Below are positions 5,418-6,495 of a DNA stretch of 6,495 nt, in pieces (position 1 is the first letter of the stretch; every line of letters starts with the position of its first letter). A program made the position numbers and the translations under genes. Where the stretch lies: positions 1-6,495 of the forward strand of contig CAVFFT010000049.1 in the NCBI GenBank assembly GCA_963621885.1, given 5' to 3'. Origin of the DNA: UMGS1519 sp963621885. GTDB taxonomy: Bacteria > Actinomycetota > Coriobacteriia > Coriobacteriales > Eggerthellaceae. Under the pieces are notes generated by a model. It was not told where the DNA came from and ran no database searches. It was given only the letters and a program-made list of their open reading frames with translations.

Positions 5418-6440
5418 GTGGAAACAATTCTGGTGACAGGCGGTGCGGGCTTCATCGGTTCGCATACCACGGTCGAGCTTATCGAGCGCGGCTACGATGT
5501 GGTGGTGGTCGACAACCTCTGCAATTCGAAAGAGGAGTCGCTCAACCGCGTCGAGGCCATTTGCGGCACGCGTCCGCGTTTCTATCAGGTCGATATTCTC
5601 GACCGTCCGGCGCTTGATGAGGTGTTCGAGCGCGAGCCGAACATTAGCGCCGTCATCCATTTCGCTGGCCTGAAGGCGGTGGGGGAGTCGGTCGCGAAGC
5701 CCTGGGAGTATTACGAGAACAACATCGCTGGCACGCTGGTGCTGGTCGACGTCATGCGTTCCCATGGCGTGAAGTCGATCGTGTTCAGCAGCTCCGCGAC
5801 GGTGTACGGCGATCCGGCCTTCGTGCCCATCACCGAGGAATGCCCGCGCGGCGAGGCGACGAACCCCTATGGCAAGACGAAGAGCATGCTTGAGGACATC
5901 CTGAGCGATATCGCGAAAGCCGACCCCGAATGGAATGTCATGCTACTGCGCTATTTCAACCCGATTGGCGCGCATCCGTCGGGCACGATGGGCGAAGACC
6001 CGAAGGGCATCCCGAACAACCTCATGCCCTACATCACGCAGGTGGCGGCCGGCAAGCTTCCGCAGCTTTCCGTTTTCGGCGACGACTACGACACGCCTGA
6101 TGGCACGGGCGTGCGCGACTACATCCATGTGGTCGACCTCGCGCGCGGCCATGTGAAGGCGCTCGAGTACATGGCGGGCAAGACCGGCGTCGAGGTGTTC
6201 AATCTGGGTACGGGCGTGGGCTATTCCGTTCTCGATATCGTGCATGCCTTCGAGGCCGCGACCGGCGTGCCGGTGCCGTATCGCATCGCGCCGCGTCGCC
6301 CGGGCGATATCGCGCAGTGCTATTCGTCGGCCGACAAGGCGCGCGAGCTGATGGGCTGGCAGGCGGAATATGGCATCGAGGACATGTGCCGCGACGCCTG
6401 GCGCTGGCAGCACAACAACCCCGACGGCTACGGGGACTAA
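5418..6440 (+). CDS. galE: UDP-glucose 4-epimerase
   Basis: This 340-residue short-chain dehydrogenase-type epimerase interconverts UDP-galactose and UDP-glucose with bound NAD in the cytoplasm, supplying the Leloir pathway and cell-surface glycans. The start is GTG 5418, 7 nt after GAGGA (5406-5410); the Rossmann strand METILVTGGAGFIGS begins at once, so the N-terminus is complete. The NAD loop is TGGAGFIG (7-14), VVDN (30-33) caps the second strand, FAGLKAVGES (82-91) follows, and the catalytic triad is Ser126 (in FSSSATVYG), Tyr151 and Lys155 (YGKTK). LRYFNPIGAHPSG (about 177-189), PNNLMPY and the C-terminal RRPGDIAQCY and MGWQ motifs match canonical GalE, as does the length (E. coli 338). 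The residue aligned with E. coli Tyr299 is Cys301, which usually widens the pocket for N-acetylated sugars. No promoter is visible in the 31 bp after the upstream terminator. The 55 bp after the stop (6441-6495) show nothing I can name. Confidence 0.97.
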   Translation: METILVTGGAGFIGSHTTVELIERGYDVVVVDNLCNSKEESLNRVEAICGTRPRFYQVDILDRPALDEVFEREPNISAVIHFAGLKAVGESVAKPWEYYENNIAGTLVLVDVMRSHGVKSIVFSSSATVYGDPAFVPITEECPRGEATNPYGKTKSMLEDILSDIAKADPEWNVMLLRYFNPIGAHPSGTMGEDPKGIPNNLMPYITQVAAGKLPQLSVFGDDYDTPDGTGVRDYIHVVDLARGHVKALEYMAGKTGVEVFNLGTGVGYSVLDIVHAFEAATGVPVPYRIAPRRPGDIAQCYSSADKARELMGWQAEYGIEDMCRDAWRWQHNNPDGYGD

Positions 6441-6495
6441 CGCGCGACTTCCGCGACGCGAACCTGACGCTTTCGGCGACAGCTTTTTGCAAGCA

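Noticed and set aside
5410..5418. Start-stop minigene ATG-CGA-TAG overlapping the galE GTG
   Set aside because: The only ribosome site (GAGGA) overlaps this ATG and leaves no spacing for it, whereas it is well placed for the GTG at 5418. The minigene is probably accidental.
3198..5765. Very long leftward open frame of 855 codons covering the TPR gene, ndk and the start of galE
   Set aside because: It is antisense to three well supported genes. Its product is a mix of Arg, Val, Leu and His typical of shadow frames, and it spans the intergenic terminator. Length alone is not evidence in GC-rich DNA.

Overview
The window is chromosomal, GC-rich bacterial DNA with strong G/C third-position codon use and ordinary Shine-Dalgarno starts. 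The gene set and protein character (a housekeeping cyclophilin, a TPR membrane protein, Ndk, GalE, and a Cache-type sensor rich in cysteine) suggest a high-GC Actinomycetota anaerobe. Class Coriobacteriia (Eggerthella/Slackia-like) is my best guess, but it rests on general impression and no 16S or phylogenetic marker is present. There are no phage genes, transposases, CRISPR arrays, tRNAs or rRNAs.

Layout. Two genes are read leftwards. The first is a sensor protein that runs off the left edge (1-797; N-terminal 265 residues only: short cytoplasmic tail, one membrane helix, extracytoplasmic dCache-like domain), and its last visible codons are a (GAA)7 run. The second is a 23S rRNA uracil-C5 methyltransferase of the RumA/RlmD family (1036-2352), complete with TRAM domain and the four [4Fe-4S] cysteines. 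A 331-bp divergent intergenic region (2353-2683) follows, carrying a good sigma70-type promoter for the rightward genes and a leader with a 13-bp direct repeat.

Four genes are then read rightwards: a cytoplasmic cyclophilin-type peptidyl-prolyl isomerase (2684-3217), a TPR protein with one membrane helix and an extracytoplasmic C-terminal domain (3399-4790), nucleoside diphosphate kinase ndk (4905-5315), and UDP-glucose/galactose 4-epimerase galE (5418-6440). Gaps of 102-181 bp separate them. An intrinsic terminator lies between ndk and galE, and two inverted repeats precede ndk, so this is a row of co-oriented genes rather than one tight operon.

How they work together. I see no dedicated pathway. 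The products serve RNA modification, protein folding, nucleotide triphosphate balancing and sugar-nucleotide supply for envelope glycans, with an unassigned TPR membrane protein and an environmental sensor at the edge. I do not find a previously undescribed multi-gene system. The most worthwhile leads are the TPR membrane protein, the poly-glutamate microsatellite in the sensor, the Cys gatekeeper residue of GalE, and several unexplained repeats in the intergenic DNA.
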